A DNA stretch of 64,000 nt, taken from the NCBI GenBank assembly GCA_017302795.1, contig JAFLCB010000016.1, forward strand, positions 1-64,000, read 5' to 3'. The notes beneath the pieces are model-generated. The model made no database searches. It was not told the origin of the DNA and saw nothing but the letters and a program-made list of their open reading frames with translations. This document shows, in pieces, positions 60,877 through 64,000 of this stretch. The stretch is from Deltaproteobacteria bacterium. Lineage in GTDB: Bacteria; Bdellovibrionota; Bdellovibrionia; Bdellovibrionales; JAMPXM01. Positions within the stretch are counted from its first letter, which is position 1; every line of letters begins with the position of its first letter. The translations under genes and the position numbers were made by a program.

Positions 60877-61375
60877 AAGCGCTGCATCCCAGCGAGATTC
60901 GCCATAGGCGGCGCTCGTGATTTTGCGATTCACGACAGTGTCGGTCCATTCTAATCGCACCGTGAATCCGTCCTCGGGTGTGTAATTAGATGCAAATCCG
61001 TATGTTTGTGCGTCTGCATAGCCGCCGCCGTTGGGATCGCTGTCGACAGTTTCAAACCTTCCGCTCATTTTAAATTTTTCATTCACTCGGTAGGTTGCAA
61101 TCAAGAGGAGTGCGGAACCTGGATCTTCGCGATCAGTTGTAGGTTCGGTAAGGATATTTTTTCGCGGGCTTGTTACAACGGAGTATTGTAAGTCGAGATC
61201 GAAAGCACCAAACGTCGTTCCCGCAAGAAAATCGAAGAGCGAACGTTGACTTTGACCGTTGCTGAGATCCGCTACCGCACGCGTTAAGAATCCAAACTGC
61301 CCACGGAAAAAAGAATTCGAATAGCCTAATATTCCGCCGTATTCCGTTGATGAATCGGCGGGCTTCGAGGAGTTT
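60862..61375 (-). pseudogene. 3' remnant of an outer-membrane beta-barrel protein
   Basis: On the minus strand one frame is open from 61375 to the stop at 60862, about 170 residues, but it contains no ATG or ribosome site, and the upstream in-frame TAA (61376-61378) touches the start of the next plus-strand gene. The peptide is strongly barrel-like: alternating strands such as LLLIATYRVNEKFKMSGRFETVD and FTVRLEWTDTVV, turns rich in Asn/Asp/Gly, and a terminal WDAALLVSF ending in Phe as a BamA signal. The N-terminal half and signal peptide are missing, so it is almost certainly a truncated porin-type gene. A short product from TTG 61104 is unlikely to be useful. Confidence 0.7.
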
Positions 61376-61378
61376 TAA

Positions 61379-63271
61379 GTGTTGGTCGATGTAAGTCAGA
61401 CAGACATTTTAAAGCTCGCAGAAATAATTCGGGCGGAGACCGGCAATCAAGTTGCAGAGAAAAATCATTCAATGATCATTTCACGGATTCGAACCCGTCT
61501 TTTGAAGTTGACGCTCAAAAGCATGAGTTCCTATTGGACATATTTTGCCGAGCACGAAACTGACGAGCGCGAAGTGCTTCGAAACCTCATGACTACTCAC
61601 TACACGTTCTTTTTTCGCGAGTATGTCCATTTCGAAATTTTGCAGCAGTGGATTCATAGCAATGCTCAGAGGCTTAAAGACCGATATTTGAAAACTCAAA
61701 CGCCGGTGCGGATTTGGTCGGCTGCCTGCAGCCGCGGCCATGAAGTCTATTCGCTTGCGTCCTTCTTAGAACTCGAGTTGAAAACAAAGTATAGTGTTCC
61801 ATATGAAGTTCTGGGGTCGGACATTGATTCCGAATCTGTGCAACACGCAGGAAATGGTGTCTATCCATTGAAAGAAGTGAATACGATTCCTCAAGCTTAC
61901 TTAAGTCGATTTTGGAAGAAGGGAACTGGAGCAGTAAAGGACTTTGCTGCTGCACATCCGACGATTCGCGAAAAAGTAAGTTTCGAAGTTGTGAATTTAC
62001 TTGAGTTAAAATCATGGGCGAACCCCCATTTATTCGACGTTATCTTTTGTCGAAATGTGTTTATCTATTTTTCCGAAGAAAACGTCCGTCAGATCGCGAC
62101 ATCGCTTGAACAGCGCCTAGATCCAGCGGGCCTTTTCGTTTCTGGTCTTTCGGAACCAGTGCGGTTTCCCGGTTGGGACCTAAAGACAGTTGGTCCCTCG
62201 TGCTACTCACGTCAAAGTGAGGTTCGAGGCTCGAAGCCAGCGGAAGTCACCACTTCATTAACTGAGAGGACGACCCAACCTTCGCCTGTTCAGATCACCG
62301 CCGCTGGTCGGTATAAGGTATTGTGTGTCGACGATTCGAACACAATTCAGATTCTAATGAAGAAAATTTTTTCGATGGATCCTGATTGTGAGCGTGTTGA
62401 TTCGGCGTTGAATGGTCGAGAAGCGCGAGAAATGTTGGACAAGAATCAATATAGCTTGATCACACTTGATATACACATGCCCGAAGTGAATGGAATTGAG
62501 TTCCTAGAAACTCTTTATGATCGTAAAACGGATCCGCCGGTCATAATGGTTTCTTCCGTCAATCGCACGGACCTTGATCTTGCTACCAAGTCGGTCTCTT
62601 TAGGGGCATTCGACTATGTTGAAAAGCCCGCTATGAACAACCTGCAGAAGAGTTCACAAGAGATTTTGACCAAAGCCAAAATGGCAATACGAACAAAAAC
62701 CTCTGTCGCGGCGGTCGGCGAAAGCGGCTTTGATGAATCAATTGGTCAAAAGATTGTGGTGCCAGACGCGTCGATGTGCTTGCGTTTGGTTGCGGTATCA
62801 CTAGGAAGTGCCAAAGAAGTTGCCTTGGCTGAGCAAATTGTTCGCGGCCAAAGAGCAGAGTATCGGTCCCCGCCAATTTTAATATGGAATGTTGATGGGC
62901 CGGTTCCGTCACACGTGATGGAGCAGGTTCTAAGATGGACTGACCGGTCTGTTTCGGAAATTCGCGCCGGAGGCGTTTTGAAACCAAACGGCGTGTTTCT
63001 CGCTTCAGGACATGAAATCGCAGGCATTCTTGAAAAGAGTCGAGCGAAGACTTTGTCTCTTCAATTCGTGACCGTGCCGCAGCAGTTAGAATGGCGAGCC
63101 TTGCTGGGGCGCTTTGTACTTCGTCAAGTGTTGCTGGACGAGTCGCATATCGAACGAAAAGGTGATTTAGAAAGAATGCTTGGGCTTACGTTGAGCGATA
63201 TTTCTCCAGCGACGAGCTTTGCTTCTCTCTCGGTTGAGTTTTTCGCTAACTTGCGAAAGGCAGCTGCTTAA
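61379..63271 (+). CDS. CheR - receiver - degenerate CheB fusion
   Basis: A 630-residue cytoplasmic protein (GTG 61379 with GAGGAG upstream). Residues 1-275 are a CheR methyltransferase: N-terminal helical domain, TTHYTFFFREYVHF, SAM motif IWSAACSRGHEVYSLASFLE, LGSDIDSESVQHAGNGVYPL, and FDVIFCRNVFIYFSEENV. A receiver follows (about 310-430) with VLCVDDSNTIQ, Asp in LITLDIHMPEVNGIEFL and Lys in YVEKPA. The end (about 455-600) aligns by eye with the CheB esterase: VAVSLGSAKE keeps the Ser of GASTGG, but the His position reads WNVDG and the LTGMGxDG Asp motif is lost. It likely methylates chemoreceptors and uses the CheB part for binding only. Confidence 0.8.
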   Translation: MLVDVSQTDILKLAEIIRAETGNQVAEKNHSMIISRIRTRLLKLTLKSMSSYWTYFAEHETDEREVLRNLMTTHYTFFFREYVHFEILQQWIHSNAQRLKDRYLKTQTPVRIWSAACSRGHEVYSLASFLELELKTKYSVPYEVLGSDIDSESVQHAGNGVYPLKEVNTIPQAYLSRFWKKGTGAVKDFAAAHPTIREKVSFEVVNLLELKSWANPHLFDVIFCRNVFIYFSEENVRQIATSLEQRLDPAGLFVSGLSEPVRFPGWDLKTVGPSCYSRQSEVRGSKPAEVTTSLTERTTQPSPVQITAAGRYKVLCVDDSNTIQILMKKIFSMDPDCERVDSALNGREAREMLDKNQYSLITLDIHMPEVNGIEFLETLYDRKTDPPVIMVSSVNRTDLDLATKSVSLGAFDYVEKPAMNNLQKSSQEILTKAKMAIRTKTSVAAVGESGFDESIGQKIVVPDASMCLRLVAVSLGSAKEVALAEQIVRGQRAEYRSPPILIWNVDGPVPSHVMEQVLRWTDRSVSEIRAGGVLKPNGVFLASGHEIAGILEKSRAKTLSLQFVTVPQQLEWRALLGRFVLRQVLLDESHIERKGDLERMLGLTLSDISPATSFASLSVEFFANLRKAAA

Positions 63272-64000
63272 TGATACGGGTAGCCGCGTCGCCATCGGTC
63301 TACTTTTTCAAGTGGATGAAGTCGGGAGAAGGCGGTCTGGCAGACGGCGACTTAAGGCTTGTCAATCATTGTATCCTGTTCGCAGTTGATGCTGAAAACG
63401 CGGTGACAGGGTTCACTTACTTTGAACCGCGAAGCTTGGATCACATGTTTTTCGATCGCCTCGCAAGACGAATCGAAAGTCCTGATTCGGTCGGTCTAAG
63501 TTTCAATCTCATTATTCCCTCATTTATTTCGCACCGATTAGGACCAGAGGTCGCCGGAAAATTTGCAGATCGACTGAAAGTTCAGATTTCCTCCTACGCC
63601 CAAATTTCCTCACGCAGTGGCAAGCTTCGTATCCGCGACCGAGCGCGGGTCGTTTGCGTTGATGATTCGCCACTGTTGCTAAAGGTATTGCTAAAATCTT
63701 TTAGGTCAATGGGATCATTTGATGTTGTAGAGCAAATATCTGATCCTCGTAAAGCCGTGGAAGCTATTTTACGTTTGAAGCCAGATTTAGTAACAATGGA
63801 CATTCAGATGCCTGGCATGACTGGAGTCGACGTCGTGCGGCGACTTAAGGACGCTTCATTTGGTGCGCCGATAATTATGGTTTCGAGTGTAACGCTCGAA
63901 GACGGTGGCTTAGTCTTTGAGGCATTGAACGCGGGTGCGTTTGAATATGTTCAGAAGCCAAGCCACGACGAATTTCAAGACTTTGAAAACGAGCTATTGA
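63271..64000 (+). CDS. CheD-like (tentative) plus receiver protein, cut by window edge
   Basis: Starting at ATG 63271, which shares a base with the previous TAA, the frame is open to the window end (243 residues seen). Residues 1-125 are unusual; the NHCILFAVDAENAVTGFTYFEP segment and the late SGKLRIR strand recall CheD receptor deamidase, with the catalytic Cys possible but the His replaced. A receiver starts at about 128 (VVCVDDSPLLLKVLLKSF, Asp in LVTMDIQMPGMTGVDVV, IIMVSSVTLEDGG, Lys in YVQKPS) and looks most like CheB's. A CheB esterase could follow beyond the edge. Coupled to the CheR fusion, it forms a second chemotaxis-adaptation gene. Confidence 0.65.
   Translation, partial: MIRVAASPSVYFFKWMKSGEGGLADGDLRLVNHCILFAVDAENAVTGFTYFEPRSLDHMFFDRLARRIESPDSVGLSFNLIIPSFISHRLGPEVAGKFADRLKVQISSYAQISSRSGKLRIRDRARVVCVDDSPLLLKVLLKSFRSMGSFDVVEQISDPRKAVEAILRLKPDLVTMDIQMPGMTGVDVVRRLKDASFGAPIIMVSSVTLEDGGLVFEALNAGAFEYVQKPSHDEFQDFENELL

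Overview
The window looks like a chromosomal segment of a Gram-negative predatory-type or free-living member of the Bdellovibrionota. Reasons: a TIGR02147-type regulator that ends in the family's DWFEF-like tail; a pilB-pilT-pilC-pilS-pilR cluster directly behind ribF and an AroE-like gene; a BamA/LolCDE/lipid A supercluster; many GTG and TTG starts; and intermediate GC. The assignment rests on gene content and order as I remember them, not on a database search.

Positions 1-11,070 are an accessory region. A 46-nt 3' fragment of an initiator tRNA-Met gene (130-175, minus) marks an old integration site. From there to about 8,418 lies a decaying integrative element. It holds a secreted HExxH metalloprotease-like lipoprotein, a TIGR02147 regulator, two very strong intergenic hairpins, an AbiEi/AbiEii toxin-antitoxin pair, a DUF2283-plus-XRE regulator broken by one stop codon, a TraB/GumN lipoprotein, an excisionase-like HTH protein and a tyrosine integrase broken by a one-base frameshift. 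A pair of 11-bp tandem repeats occurs near both ends (294-315 and 8331-8352). Two different ISL3-family elements follow (8419-9700 and 9713-11061); the second has a perfect 8-bp target duplication. The intact tRNA expected at the right end is missing, perhaps removed when the first IS inserted.

Positions 11,120-23,200 are core metabolism and housekeeping: tRNA-Glu, tRNA-Lys, purA, a phosphoglycerate dehydrogenase and class V aminotransferase pair (serine branch), an LptE-like lipoprotein, holA, a PilZ protein, rpsT, murJ, two unknown envelope proteins and mazG. A 27-bp perfect palindrome separates the convergent genes after murJ.

Positions 23,280-43,160 form one long, tightly packed plus-strand run: PgpH-like c-di-AMP phosphodiesterase, ybeY, prfB (with its programmed +1 frameshift), LolC/E-type permease, lolD, bamA, skp, fabZ, lpxA, a Gfo/Idh/MocA oxidoreductase, lpxB, lpxK, an LpxL-type acyltransferase, a DUF3108 lipoprotein, a beta-CASP metallo-hydrolase and two GT9 glycosyltransferases. 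This is an outer-membrane assembly line. lpxD is absent from its usual slot between skp and fabZ, and a sugar dehydrogenase sits between lpxA and lpxB, which fits a diamino-sugar lipid A.

Positions 43,150-64,000 are signalling and motility: a CHASE2 histidine kinase with an NtrC-type regulator, ribF, the type IV pilus motor and PilSR genes, chrA, a membrane protein with two cyclic-nucleotide-binding domains, a trypsin-like protease, a truncated outer-membrane barrel gene, and at the right edge an unusual chemotaxis-modification pair: a CheR-receiver-degenerate CheB fusion followed by a possible CheD-like/receiver protein cut by the window end.
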